Assembly: GCA_947482115.1 (NCBI GenBank)
Contig: CANKII010000004.1
Span: 62,001-126,000, forward strand
DNA length: 64,000 nucleotides
DNA from: Fibrobacterota bacterium
GTDB lineage: Bacteria > Fibrobacterota > Fibrobacteria > UBA11236
Reading direction: 5' to 3'
The notes under the pieces are model-generated. The model was given only the letters and a program-made list of their open reading frames with translations. It did not search any database and was not told where the DNA came from. A program made the translations under genes and the position numbers. Below are positions 33,955 to 42,326 of the stretch, in pieces; within the stretch, counting starts at the first letter, position 1, and each line of letters opens with the position of its first letter.

Positions 33955-34434
33955 ATGAACAAGCTCTTTTCATTTTCCTTCCGAACATCATTCCTGTCCG
34001 CATTATTACTGGTTTTTATCCTGAATTTACCCGGAAGGGCGGAACAACCCTCCGCCGTTTTACAGGAACGATTCAAAGCGTCGGTTAACACCATGGTTCA
34101 ACAAGTGCAGACAGCCCAAGATCCCGTCGCCAAGCGGGAGATTCTCGGAAATTTCCTGACGCGCATGGATCAAAGGTTGGGAATGGTCAGAGGCTTAATC
34201 CCGGAACAAGATAGGGCGGGACTTGACGTGATAAGGACGAAAGTCGAGTCGCAATACGCCGAGCTCAACGGTTTGAACGGAAAAGAGAAGGTGACGGATG
34301 CCGATTTGAACCCATTCGCCCGCTATATCCAGCAGGATATGGAGCAATCGGACGCCTATTGGACGGGAGGCGGCCTGTATATCAGCGCCGGCTTGCTCAT
34401 TTTCATTCTGGTTATCCTCCTTATCCTGCGGTGA
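33955..34434 (+). CDS. Small exported helical protein with C-terminal membrane anchor (paralogue A)
   Basis: 159 aa, no recognised family. Signal peptide (residues 1-29, LSALLLVFILNLPGRA), a helical charged middle (VLQERFKASVNTMVQQVQT, ILGNFLTRMDQRLGM) and one C-terminal TM helix (about 137-158, ISAGLLIFILVILLILR). Predicted to sit in the periplasm or envelope, anchored by its tail. It is closely related to the protein at 35655-36101 (shared ARYIQQDMEQ, DADLN, NFLxRMDxxxGM). The gene between them encodes a predicted cysteine protease lipoprotein. Confidence 0.65.
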   Translation: MNKLFSFSFRTSFLSALLLVFILNLPGRAEQPSAVLQERFKASVNTMVQQVQTAQDPVAKREILGNFLTRMDQRLGMVRGLIPEQDRAGLDVIRTKVESQYAELNGLNGKEKVTDADLNPFARYIQQDMEQSDAYWTGGGLYISAGLLIFILVILLILR

Positions 34435-34447
34435 GAACGGGGAACAC

Positions 34448-35557
34448 TTGCCATTTTCATTTCGAGGCTCCCTCGCCATCCCGGTTCTCGCCGGGATGGC
34501 GCTTTTGCTGGCAGCCTGCGCGGGTTCAAGACAGGAGCCCGACCAAACCCGTGATCAAACTTCCAAGTCCTCAGTTCCATCCGATTCCAACATCAACTTC
34601 CAACTGATTTACATCGTGCATGGAGATGCGGATTACAACTGGCATGATTCAACCGGACAACAACATCGTGCAGATGCGGAAGCGGTGGCGCAGGCTTTGG
34701 ACGTTGCCCGGAATTCCCCCCATTCCGAAGTTTTCATTTTTCATCAATCCCCGCGCCATGTGAAATGGTTCGGGAAAAATTTGGAAGGAATGTTCTACCA
34801 GTATCGCCATGGAATCCTCTTACACCAGGAACCTTATTCCCGCATGGATGACAGCGACTTCGAGGAGGAAGCCCGTTTGTTTCATCAGCATGTCCTATCC
34901 CCCGCCAACAGGGCGCCGACTCGGTTTTTCATTTACTTCGGTCATGAAATTCCCGTGCAGAACGGTGAAAATTATTCCCACTCCTATCCCGATAAAAACT
35001 TCTCCCAGGCCGACTTTGTGCGCGGGTTGGACCGCCTTGAACCGCCGCAATCCACCGCCGATGCCACCAAGTCTTTCGCGCTTGCGGTTCTTTCCACCTG
35101 CTATGGCGGAACACCGGGCATGTTAACCGCCATCGCCCCTTATGCACAATACGTGGTAGCATCTCCGGCCTATCTTCACCTTTCCTTTTTGGACACGCGT
35201 GCTTTCAAGGAATTGGACGGAGATTCCACCCCGTTGGATGCGGAAAAAGTTCATGCCCTCGCGGATTCGATGGCGGAACAATCGTTCGTATCGTTGCGGA
35301 AAAACACTCAGACGGAAATCACGGTGGGGGTGTACGACATGGACAGAAGTTCCGCGTTTCTTCATTCCTTTGCCGCCAAGGCGTGGAAAACAGCATCCCA
35401 TGGCTATCATGACTGTGCGGAAGATTACGGCTTCGACTCCGCATCGGCACGGGCCGGAGTGGATTTGTTTTATCAAACCCCGCGTTTCGGGGTCCTGAAA
35501 AACAAACAGAACCATTCCGGTTGGGAATGTCCCGGCCAAGAAACTGCGCAAAGGTAG
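34448..35557 (+). CDS. Predicted clan CD (clostripain/C11-like) cysteine peptidase lipoprotein
   Basis: 369 aa from TTG 34448 (GGGGA 6 nt upstream). Signal peptide with lipobox LLLAAC (Cys24). Strand-His and strand-Cys elements of caspase-fold peptidases are visible: FFIYFGHEIPV (His166) and ALAVLSTCYGGTPGML (Cys218), followed by APYAQYVVASPAYLHLSF, which resembles the YVVASE segment of clostripain relatives. An early FQLIYIVHGDADYNWHD strand fits the same fold. No activity can be asserted. The position between two paralogous anchored proteins suggests that they are partners, substrates or inhibitors. Confidence 0.6.
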   Translation: MPFSFRGSLAIPVLAGMALLLAACAGSRQEPDQTRDQTSKSSVPSDSNINFQLIYIVHGDADYNWHDSTGQQHRADAEAVAQALDVARNSPHSEVFIFHQSPRHVKWFGKNLEGMFYQYRHGILLHQEPYSRMDDSDFEEEARLFHQHVLSPANRAPTRFFIYFGHEIPVQNGENYSHSYPDKNFSQADFVRGLDRLEPPQSTADATKSFALAVLSTCYGGTPGMLTAIAPYAQYVVASPAYLHLSFLDTRAFKELDGDSTPLDAEKVHALADSMAEQSFVSLRKNTQTEITVGVYDMDRSSAFLHSFAAKAWKTASHGYHDCAEDYGFDSASARAGVDLFYQTPRFGVLKNKQNHSGWECPGQETAQR

Positions 35558-35586
35558 GTGTACACCCACCTCGTCACTCCCTGTAT

Positions 35587-35600
35587 ATTACGTAAGTAAT
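35587..35600. promoter_or_regulatory. ATTAC-GTAA-GTAAT palindrome upstream of paralogue B
   Basis: A perfect 5-bp inverted repeat with a 4-bp centre overlaps a TATATTA box (35584-35590), 55 bp before ATG 35655. It could be an operator over a promoter. No good -35 hexamer is seen. Confidence 0.3.
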
Positions 35601-35654
35601 GACGATGGACATCCTTGAAAATTCATTCGGGATGTGGATTGAGAGGAGCACAAC

Positions 35655-36101
35655 ATGAACAAGCTCACTTTGACATCGGCGAAAATCCTCGTGGCGGCCT
35701 TTGCAATTCTTGCGCCTTTGCGGGTGCATGCGGATGCGGGGTTTGTGCGGGAGCGGCTGAACGCCTCCATCAACCAGATCATTCAAAACGTCCGCGAAAC
35801 GGAAGATCCCGCCCTCAAACGACAAATGCTGGAGAACTTCCTGAACCGGATGGACCGCGGGATCGGAATGGCGGAACAGATCGGGTCTAAGGAGGAGGTC
35901 CGAAGCCTCGAAGCCATGCGAATCAAAGTCCAGGCCGACCGCACGGAATTGAACGGGTTGCAGGGCCGCGACAGGGTGGCCGATGCGGATTTGAACCGTT
36001 TTGCGAATTATATCCAGCAGGATATGGAACAGGCCAGCTATGTTTACATCGGCACAGGAACCTTGATCATCATCCTGTTGATTCTGCTCATCCTCTTATA
36101 A
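35655..36101 (+). CDS. Small exported helical protein with C-terminal membrane anchor (paralogue B)
   Basis: 148 aa, no recognised family. Signal peptide (KILVAAFAILAPLRVHA), helical body (VRERLNASINQIIQNVRET, MLENFLNRMDRGIGM, NGLQGRDRVADADLNRFANY) and a C-terminal TM helix (TLIIILLILLILL). Same architecture as paralogue A, with similar blocks in the same order, so the pair arose by duplication. GAGAGGA precedes the start. Confidence 0.65.
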   Translation: MNKLTLTSAKILVAAFAILAPLRVHADAGFVRERLNASINQIIQNVRETEDPALKRQMLENFLNRMDRGIGMAEQIGSKEEVRSLEAMRIKVQADRTELNGLQGRDRVADADLNRFANYIQQDMEQASYVYIGTGTLIIILLILLILL

Positions 36102-36190
36102 AGGCCTTAATGCCAACCGCCGCGATCCCGAAGGGACTACGGCGGCGTATTCCCAAAAACGATAGCATAGACGCCTGCCAAGGTCGATCG

Positions 36191-39025
36191 CTAAAACATT
36201 CTCTTTCCCAACAAAATCAACCGTACCGCATCCAACCTCAACTCCGCCTGCGCAATATGCCTTAACACTTCCTCCGCATGGCGTTCCGCATCCTTGACCT
36301 CGGCATCCGTCACCGCCGGATTCATCGCCTGTAAATCCTTCAACCGATCCCGTTCCGCGAGCAGCCGCTTCTCCGCTTCCTGATGCGCAGCTTTCTTCAC
36401 TGTAGATTCCTTGAACGCCACCTGTTGCCGCGCAGCGTCCAGCAATTTCGGAACGAGTTCCTCGAACAGTTCATGCTGTTCCTCCAGCATCAACACCGGA
36501 GCCATGTCCAGCTTCACCGCATCCATCGCATTCAACAGATGACCCAGCGATTCGCCCTTGTCATCCACCATCACGCGCAGCGGAGTCGGCGGGAGAAAAC
36601 GATCGAGATGCAATGCGCCCGGAGCCGTGGCTTCGAGCGAGAACACGGCTTCCAATGCAACACCGCGCACAGGAGCCTCGCGCCATTCCGCAAAACCCAC
36701 CGTACCTTCATCGCCTTCCAACAGTAAATCCACCACGCCGCGCACCAGCGGATGATCGATTGAGAGAAACGCCTGATCCTCACGAACCAAAACTTCACTG
36801 CGATCAAAGCTGATGGCCAACCCGGCTTCGGAAATTCCAGGAAAGGAATCGATCCACAACCGCTCGCCGGGAAACACGAAATAACCCCGTTTTACAGCGG
36901 TTTCCTGCACCTCGAGTCCGAAGTGATCGAAGACTTCGACCAGATATTCTTGCAAGTCTGTTTTCTGATCTTCATCCAGAATCTCGGCGATGAGGTCCTG
37001 CGCCAGATCGGATTTGTTGCTGTTCAATTCCAGCAAACGATCGCGCCCCTTTTCCAAAGTCGCTCGCACTTCCAGAACCAACGCCTGCGTTTCACGAATC
37101 AGTTCCGCAATTTTTTCTTCACGGTTCTCAGGAAGAGCAGAACATACCGCTAACAATTTCCCAATCAAGGCTTCATGAAAATAATCTGCGCCAAGCACCG
37201 TATCGCAGAAGGCATTGATTCCCTCATGGTACCAGCGGAATACAATCTCATGCGGCGTGCCCTTGAGATACGGAATGTGGATGTGAATGTCGCTTTTCTG
37301 CCCAATGCGATCCAGCCGGCCAATGCGCTGTTCCAATACACTCGGATCGAGCGGGAGATCAAACAGCACCAGATGATGGGCGAACTGGAAGTTGCGACCT
37401 TCACTGCCGATCTCGGAGCAAATCAAAAGTTGCGCACCGTCAGACTGCGCGAAATAGGCCGCGTTTTTATCGCGCGTGGTCATGGTCAAATTTTCATGAA
37501 ACGAAACGAAGGTCGCCGTCGTGAGCGTGGGTAAAACTTCCTGCAAAGTGAATACCACGTTCTTATGGGCGCAGAGCAGCAATATTTTCTCGCCGGGATT
37601 TTGCTTCAGGAATTCCACCAACCACAATAACCGGGGATCATTGCGTGACACATTCAGCATGAACTTTCCGGGATCCGTTTCCGTGGAATCTCCATTCGAT
37701 TCCAAAGGCACTGCATGCACGATGCGTTTCGGAAATCCGCCCAAGGCCTGACGGCGGTTGCGGAACATCAAACGACCGGTGCCATGCCGATCGACCAAAT
37801 CATCCACCAGCTTTTGACGTGCGCCGGATTTGGCTGCAAGATAATCCGCGATACGACCATGCAACGGGGCATCGCCCGGAAACATACGCTGCAAACCATC
37901 GGCCACGTCGGGTTGCGCTTCCTCGGTGGAAAGCAATGCGTTGGCCAATGATGCGATCTCTTCATAACGCCGCGTCTCGGCGAGATATTTTTCGAGATCG
38001 GAAAATCGATCCGGGTCCAATAATCGCAAACGCCCAAAATGCCCAGCCTGTCCCAATTGAATCGGAGTCGCCGTGAGCAACAATACTCCGTTCGCAGTAC
38101 GCGCCAGCTTCTCCACCGCAGCATATTCGGGAGAAACGTGCTCCGGTGTCCATGCCAGATGATGCGCTTCATCCACAATCAACAGATCGATGCCCGCTGC
38201 CACGGCCTGTTCCACACGGCGCGGCGACGCAGCGAGAAAATCCGTGGCGCAGAGAATGGTTTGGCGCAAGGCGAAGGGATTCTTCGAGGTATCGCCTTTT
38301 TCCTCGGCACGACACAAGTCTTCGTCCAGCACGGTGAACATGTGATTAAATCGCCGGTACATTTCCACCAGCCATTGATGCACGAGCTGCGAGGGAGCCA
38401 CGATAAGCACACGCTGCGCCTGACCGGTGACATACAGGCGATGGAAGATCAAACCCGCCTCGATGGTTTTTCCGAGTCCCACTTCATCGGCCAATAAAAC
38501 GCGGGGATGATGGCGGGATGCAACTTCGTAAGCAATGGAAATTTGATGCGGCAACAAATCCATGCGCGCACCGGCAAGACCGCGTACCCGCGATCCCTGC
38601 ATCTCACGTCGAAATTCCTGCGTCCGAAGTCGCAGCGAAAATGCACGTGGTTTGCTGACTTGACCGGCAAGCAAACGCTTGTCTGGATCAGAAAAACTCA
38701 TGCGGTCGAGTAATTCCTGTTCAGGCAACACGCCGGTTTCACCGAGATAGGTCAGCAATCCGTCTTTTACTTTCACCTGACGAATCACAAACACCTGGCC
38801 TTCACGACCGCGCGCACGATCGCCCACGCGCAGCCGCGCGCGACGCAACGGAGCATTGCGCTGCATGTACATGCGCGTCTCTCCTGCGGCGGGGAAATGA
38901 ATTTTCACATCACGGAATCCGACTTCAATGACGCTGCCCAAACCGAGTTCGGGTTCGCTGTCACTCACCCAACGCTGGCCGGGAATAAACTTAGGGGGGG
39001 GATTTACGGACAAACTCAGCTCCAA
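36191..39025 (-). CDS. rapA: RNA polymerase-associated SNF2-family ATPase RapA
   Basis: 944 aa, close to E. coli RapA (968). RapA recycles RNA polymerase. N-terminal Tudor-like region (FIPGQRWVSDSEPELGLG), then SNF2 motifs: LLPHQISIAYEV, LLADEVGLGKTIEAG (Walker A), LIVDEAHHLAW (DEAH), LLTATPIQLG, and the second lobe LLICSEIGSEGRNFQFAHHL and LEQRIGRLDRIGQ. The long C-terminal domain ends with a coiled-coil region. Adjacent genes give no further clue. Confidence 0.92.
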   Translation of the reverse strand: MELSLSVNPPPKFIPGQRWVSDSEPELGLGSVIEVGFRDVKIHFPAAGETRMYMQRNAPLRRARLRVGDRARGREGQVFVIRQVKVKDGLLTYLGETGVLPEQELLDRMSFSDPDKRLLAGQVSKPRAFSLRLRTQEFRREMQGSRVRGLAGARMDLLPHQISIAYEVASRHHPRVLLADEVGLGKTIEAGLIFHRLYVTGQAQRVLIVAPSQLVHQWLVEMYRRFNHMFTVLDEDLCRAEEKGDTSKNPFALRQTILCATDFLAASPRRVEQAVAAGIDLLIVDEAHHLAWTPEHVSPEYAAVEKLARTANGVLLLTATPIQLGQAGHFGRLRLLDPDRFSDLEKYLAETRRYEEIASLANALLSTEEAQPDVADGLQRMFPGDAPLHGRIADYLAAKSGARQKLVDDLVDRHGTGRLMFRNRRQALGGFPKRIVHAVPLESNGDSTETDPGKFMLNVSRNDPRLLWLVEFLKQNPGEKILLLCAHKNVVFTLQEVLPTLTTATFVSFHENLTMTTRDKNAAYFAQSDGAQLLICSEIGSEGRNFQFAHHLVLFDLPLDPSVLEQRIGRLDRIGQKSDIHIHIPYLKGTPHEIVFRWYHEGINAFCDTVLGADYFHEALIGKLLAVCSALPENREEKIAELIRETQALVLEVRATLEKGRDRLLELNSNKSDLAQDLIAEILDEDQKTDLQEYLVEVFDHFGLEVQETAVKRGYFVFPGERLWIDSFPGISEAGLAISFDRSEVLVREDQAFLSIDHPLVRGVVDLLLEGDEGTVGFAEWREAPVRGVALEAVFSLEATAPGALHLDRFLPPTPLRVMVDDKGESLGHLLNAMDAVKLDMAPVLMLEEQHELFEELVPKLLDAARQQVAFKESTVKKAAHQEAEKRLLAERDRLKDLQAMNPAVTDAEVKDAERHAEEVLRHIAQAELRLDAVRLILLGKRMF

Positions 39026-39111
39026 TCAGGCCGAAAATCGGCAGAGCCCTCAAATCTAGCCCTTTCTATGCTTGCCTTTCGGACAGAGTGGGATGCAAGA
39101 AAAGCCTAGGC

Positions 39112-39141
39112 TTGACGGTCTCCGGTTTTGTGTCGTATACT
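39112..39141 (+). promoter_or_regulatory. Sigma-70-like promoter upstream of the orphan gene
   Basis: TTGACG (39112-39117), an 18-bp spacer and TATACT (39136-39141). The start codon is at 39293, giving a leader of about 145 nt with no recognised structure. Confidence 0.6.
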
Positions 39142-39292
39142 TTTGGACAGGAATCAAGCGCCCAGGTTGAGAGTGACCGAAACGCGAGGCAATAACAGTA
39201 ATAGCCTACAGCAAACCACCATTAAAGTTGCTGGCATGGTTGTCTTTAAACACTCTCGGCGACTACAAGTCCAGTCTTTAAGGAGGTTGCTC

Positions 39293-39901
39293 GTGAAACA
39301 TGACATCGCTAAACTCTCCGCAGATTCTCTGCGTTCCTATTTCATCGACAAGTATGGCATTAAGGTAAAGTCGGGACACGCCCATGAAATTGTAGCGGCG
39401 TTTTTCGGCTTTAAATCCCGTATCGCCATGCTTGCGGATAAAAATCAGATAGTCAACAATTGGGAGGCGGAATTCATCCTGCTTGATCCACCCATATACT
39501 TCATTCTCGATCCAACTATATCCTTAATAAACCAGCGCCTCCAAAATCTTCAAGATTTGTCGCCTGATTTACCACTAGGTCACGTGTTGGCCGAAGAAAT
39601 TTATGCCGTCTTAGTTGCTCAACTAAGCCAGTATCGGCGATTGAGAATATTCTTCAAATCAGGCCTTCCCTCCACAAAATGGGAAAGGGATGTGAATATA
39701 GAACACAAAGACGATGGCGTTTTATTGACCGTTGATGTGGGATATCGCACCGATGCAAAAGAACGCCTTAGGGACAGCAAATACGTCATCTATCTTCCAC
39801 GCATTGCCGCCAACTTAGGCTATAGCACACCAAGGATTGAGGAAACCCTTTTTTCGGGATGGGCGAGAAAATATAGCGACGAAGAATGGCTTAAGCTTTA
39901 A
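39293..39901 (+). CDS. Hypothetical protein, AT-rich orphan
   Basis: 202 aa from GTG 39293, chosen because AAGGAGG lies 6 nt upstream; the frame is open back to 39128 but has no ribosome binding site there. The N-terminal block KSGHAHEIVAAFFGFKSRIA resembles a short helical motif seen at the start of various uncharacterised proteins; no named family was recognised. Later parts have WERDVNIEHKDDGVLLTVDV and YVIYLPRIAANLGYSTPRIEE. Base composition is more AT-rich than the flanking rapA and leuA, and the gene has its own promoter and terminator, suggesting acquisition. Function unknown. Confidence 0.6.
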   Translation: MKHDIAKLSADSLRSYFIDKYGIKVKSGHAHEIVAAFFGFKSRIAMLADKNQIVNNWEAEFILLDPPIYFILDPTISLINQRLQNLQDLSPDLPLGHVLAEEIYAVLVAQLSQYRRLRIFFKSGLPSTKWERDVNIEHKDDGVLLTVDVGYRTDAKERLRDSKYVIYLPRIAANLGYSTPRIEETLFSGWARKYSDEEWLKL

Positions 39902-39914
39902 TCGCTTGAAGGAC

Positions 39915-39949
39915 TTTCCCGGCTTGCGGTTTTTCCACAAGCCGGGAAA
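39915..39949. terminator. Bidirectional hairpin terminator between orphan gene and leuA
   Basis: TTTCCCGGCTTG (39915-39926) pairs perfectly with CAAGCCGGGAAA (39938-39949) around an 11-nt loop. It sits in the gap between convergent genes. T/A runs on each side are short. Confidence 0.7.
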
Positions 39950-39961
39950 TAAAATGGCTCT

Positions 39962-41542
39962 CTAAGTCTTCGCCAACAGCAAATTCATGCCATTGAACAA
40001 AGCCTTCACATTGGCTTTAATCGTATCCTTATCCTTGCCGCGTCCAATGGCAATCGCACCTTCCGGCTGACCACCGGCTCCGGACTTGCGCTGGAGTTTG
40101 ATCTCCGACAACGCGTACGCTGCAAAGTCCAGATGTTCAATGTCCACGGCATGTTGGGCGTACTCTACGAGATGGAAATACAACCCGATGTTTTCCACCG
40201 CGTGCATGCACGCATCCACTGGACCGGTGCCATGCGCCTTCAATGTTTGATCCTTGCCCTGATAGCGAATGTCAAACGAGAATTGTTTCTCATTCGGATT
40301 CATCTCGTCGGAGTCCACGCGCAAGGCCTTGAATTCCAATGGGCCTGCGGATTGCAGCAAGGCTTCTTCGTAAGCCTTCACCAAATCCGCATCGGACAAT
40401 TCACCGCCGCGCTCCTCGGACATTTGCTTCAACACCGGCTGCAACTTCGCAGCTTCCTCCACCGTAATGGGCAAACCCAATCCCTGAATGATTTCATGGA
40501 CCGCCGCTTTTCCAGATTGACTCGTGAACACCAATTTGTCCGCTTCCTTGCGGCCAATCAAGTCCGCCTCAAAAGCACGGTACGCGCCTTTCTTCATGCC
40601 CTTGGTTTTGGCCGCACCGTCCTGATGAATGCCGCTGCGATGCGCCACCACGTCGGCCCCGACCAGCGGAGCTTTTTCGTAAATGGGAACGCGCGACCAT
40701 TCGGAGATCAACAACGCCGTCTCGTAAATCTCCTCCATGTTCAGTCCGGTATCGACTTCGCAGTTGTGCAACGACACCGCAACCTCATACAAGTTGGTGT
40801 TGCCTGCGCGCTCGCCCAATCCGTTCAAGGCACATTCCAGTTGCGTGGCTCCGGCGAAGAAGCTCTCCACCGTCGTGGCCGTGGCCATTCCCAAATCGTT
40901 GTGTGTATGCACGGCGATGGTGATATGCTTCGGCAATGCCGCAACGACTTTGTTCACCATGTTCACAAACACCATGGGACGATAGCGCTCCACCGTGTTG
41001 GGCAAATTGATGACCGTGGCCCCGGCTTCGATGACAGCATGGAATGTTTCGATGACGAAATCCATGTTGCCCATGCAATCGCCGAAATGCTCCGCCGAAA
41101 ACTGGATGCTGCCGCGTCCGCCCATCAATTTCTTGATCAGCCCGACGGATTCGACCGCGCGCTTTTGCACCTGTGCCGGCGTCATGCGCAACACATGTTC
41201 CATGTTGTACTCGGACGTCGTGATGAAAGTGTGAATGCGCGGGTTGGGCGCATACTGCACCGCTTCCCATGCGCGCTCAATGTCGCGCGGAATGGTCCGC
41301 GCCAGACTCGAGATCACTACATCCTTCGGGGCCATGCGGGCCAAATGTTCGACGGATGCGAAATCCATTTCACTGGCACCGGCATAACCGACTTCAATTC
41401 CCTGCGCACCGAGTTTCAACAACTGCCGGAACACGCGCTCCTTCTCCTGGGTGTTCCAGGGATGGCGCAGCGCCTGATTGCCGTCCCGCAAGGTGACGTC
41501 ATAGAAAAAAGGTTTCCTGTTTGTCTGTTCGAACCCGTTCAT
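39962..41542 (-). CDS. leuA: 2-isopropylmalate synthase
   Basis: First committed step of leucine synthesis (acetyl-CoA + 2-oxoisovalerate). 526 aa. Catalytic barrel with FYDVTLRDGNQALRHPWN, metal ligands in AVHTHNDLGMATA and NGLGERAGNTNL, and GADVVAHRSGIHQDG. The C-terminal LeuA dimerisation/regulatory domain (GPLEFKALRVDSDE, GTGPVDACMHAVENI) confers feedback control in the family. RDGNQAL is the variant seen in the LeuA2-type branch. Citramalate synthase is the main alternative. The upstream leader suggests leucine-dependent attenuation. Confidence 0.85.
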   Translation of the reverse strand: MNGFEQTNRKPFFYDVTLRDGNQALRHPWNTQEKERVFRQLLKLGAQGIEVGYAGASEMDFASVEHLARMAPKDVVISSLARTIPRDIERAWEAVQYAPNPRIHTFITTSEYNMEHVLRMTPAQVQKRAVESVGLIKKLMGGRGSIQFSAEHFGDCMGNMDFVIETFHAVIEAGATVINLPNTVERYRPMVFVNMVNKVVAALPKHITIAVHTHNDLGMATATTVESFFAGATQLECALNGLGERAGNTNLYEVAVSLHNCEVDTGLNMEEIYETALLISEWSRVPIYEKAPLVGADVVAHRSGIHQDGAAKTKGMKKGAYRAFEADLIGRKEADKLVFTSQSGKAAVHEIIQGLGLPITVEEAAKLQPVLKQMSEERGGELSDADLVKAYEEALLQSAGPLEFKALRVDSDEMNPNEKQFSFDIRYQGKDQTLKAHGTGPVDACMHAVENIGLYFHLVEYAQHAVDIEHLDFAAYALSEIKLQRKSGAGGQPEGAIAIGRGKDKDTIKANVKALFNGMNLLLAKT

Positions 41543-41570
41543 AAGTTTTTCCTTTCTTTTCCCCCGGAAT

Positions 41571-41603
41571 AAAAAAAGCCCACTCCGGGGAGTGGGCTTT
41601 TTT
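41571..41603 (-). terminator. Attenuator-type intrinsic terminator before leuA
   Basis: GCCCACTCC (41578-41586) and GGAGTGGGC (41589-41597), flanked by A7 and T6 runs, form a strong hairpin plus U-tract on the minus strand, ending 28 nt before the leuA start. It also works on the plus strand. A terminator inside the leuA 5' leader indicates attenuation. Confidence 0.8.
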
Positions 41604-41622
41604 CCAAACGCTTCACTCCTGC

Positions 41623-41679
41623 TTAGCCAAGAAGGCTAAGAAGTAGTCCGAGAGTGTTTGCCGGGGCCGTGAAGGTCAT
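41623..41679 (-). CDS. Candidate leucine leader peptide (attenuator)
   Basis: An 18-codon frame, ATG 41679 to TAA 41623, encodes MTFTAPANTLGLLLSLLG: six leucines among the last nine residues. It ends 20 nt before the terminator stem, as in classic leu attenuators where ribosome stalling at Leu codons prevents termination. The Leu codons CTT AGC CTT CTT lie in a stem (CTTAGCC 41634-41640 with GGCTAAG 41622-41628), which could compete with other pairings. A TATATAAA box is just upstream (near 41686-41693). No Shine-Dalgarno is obvious, so translation might be leaderless; this is the main weakness. Confidence 0.65.
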   Translation of the reverse strand: MTFTAPANTLGLLLSLLG

Positions 41680-41839
41680 GTGGAGAATTTATATAAAACG
41701 GAAAAAATCACAAGTGCGGGAAAAAAGGATAATTGGGGCAAAATTCAATCTGACACGGTACCTTTTTTTGAGGATTGGAGATTTGATGGTGTGTATAACA
41801 TGCTTTTGGGGTACCTTCGTTAAACAAAGGAGGCGTTAC

Positions 41840-42307
41840 CTGAAACGATTCAATCTTTTATTCTCGCTCGGTATCTTGATCTTCATTCCGCTTTTGAATT
41901 CTTGCGACGAAGGAGATTGTTCTGGTACACCCACTGTCCCGAAAAATGTGGTAGCCATTGCGGGTAATAATCAAGTGGTTATCTCATGGCAGGCCAAACC
42001 ACTAAAATCGTCCTTAGGAGAGGTGAATTCCGAAGTTCTATACCAACTAGGGGGAGGACCCGGCACAAACTGTACTACGATTCCAAAGGGCGATAATTGT
42101 GTTATGGGATGCCAGGTGTCGACCTGCCAGGGGGGATGCAGTACGTCACCTACTGATACCAACTTCAGTTGTACAGTCAAGGGCCTAACTAACGGCGTAG
42201 CCTATACCTTTACTGTAGTCACCGGTACCTCATCCGCTAACAATTCCTGCAGTTCTGTAGGGTATTCTTACGCAAGATCACCATCAGCAACCCCCAATGC
42301 GAACTAA
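41840..42307 (+). CDS. Fibronectin-like lipoprotein (tandem copy 1)
   Basis: 155 aa if begun at CTG 41840, which has AAAGGAGG 6 nt upstream; the alternative ATG 41784 (GGAG upstream) adds 19 residues. Signal peptide and lipobox (IPLLNSC) precede one beta-sandwich domain of fibronectin type III style (PTVPKNVVAIAGNNQVVISW ... CTVKGLTNGVAYTFTVVTG) with six or more cysteines. It ends SATPNAN. Copy 2 follows directly. AT-rich compared with its surroundings. Function unknown; probably a surface lipoprotein. Confidence 0.6.
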   Translation: MKRFNLLFSLGILIFIPLLNSCDEGDCSGTPTVPKNVVAIAGNNQVVISWQAKPLKSSLGEVNSEVLYQLGGGPGTNCTTIPKGDNCVMGCQVSTCQGGCSTSPTDTNFSCTVKGLTNGVAYTFTVVTGTSSANNSCSSVGYSYARSPSATPNAN

Positions 42308-42326
42308 ACGGCTCTTTGAATTCAAT

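Noticed and set aside
40133-41572. Long plus-strand open frame (479 codons) over leuA
   Set aside because: It lies opposite clearly conserved leuA, has no family resemblance or RBS, and its composition mirrors the complementary codons.
41786-41805. TATAAC box upstream of the fibronectin-like lipoprotein
   Set aside because: No -35 hexamer at acceptable spacing (20 or 13 bp only), so not listed as a promoter.
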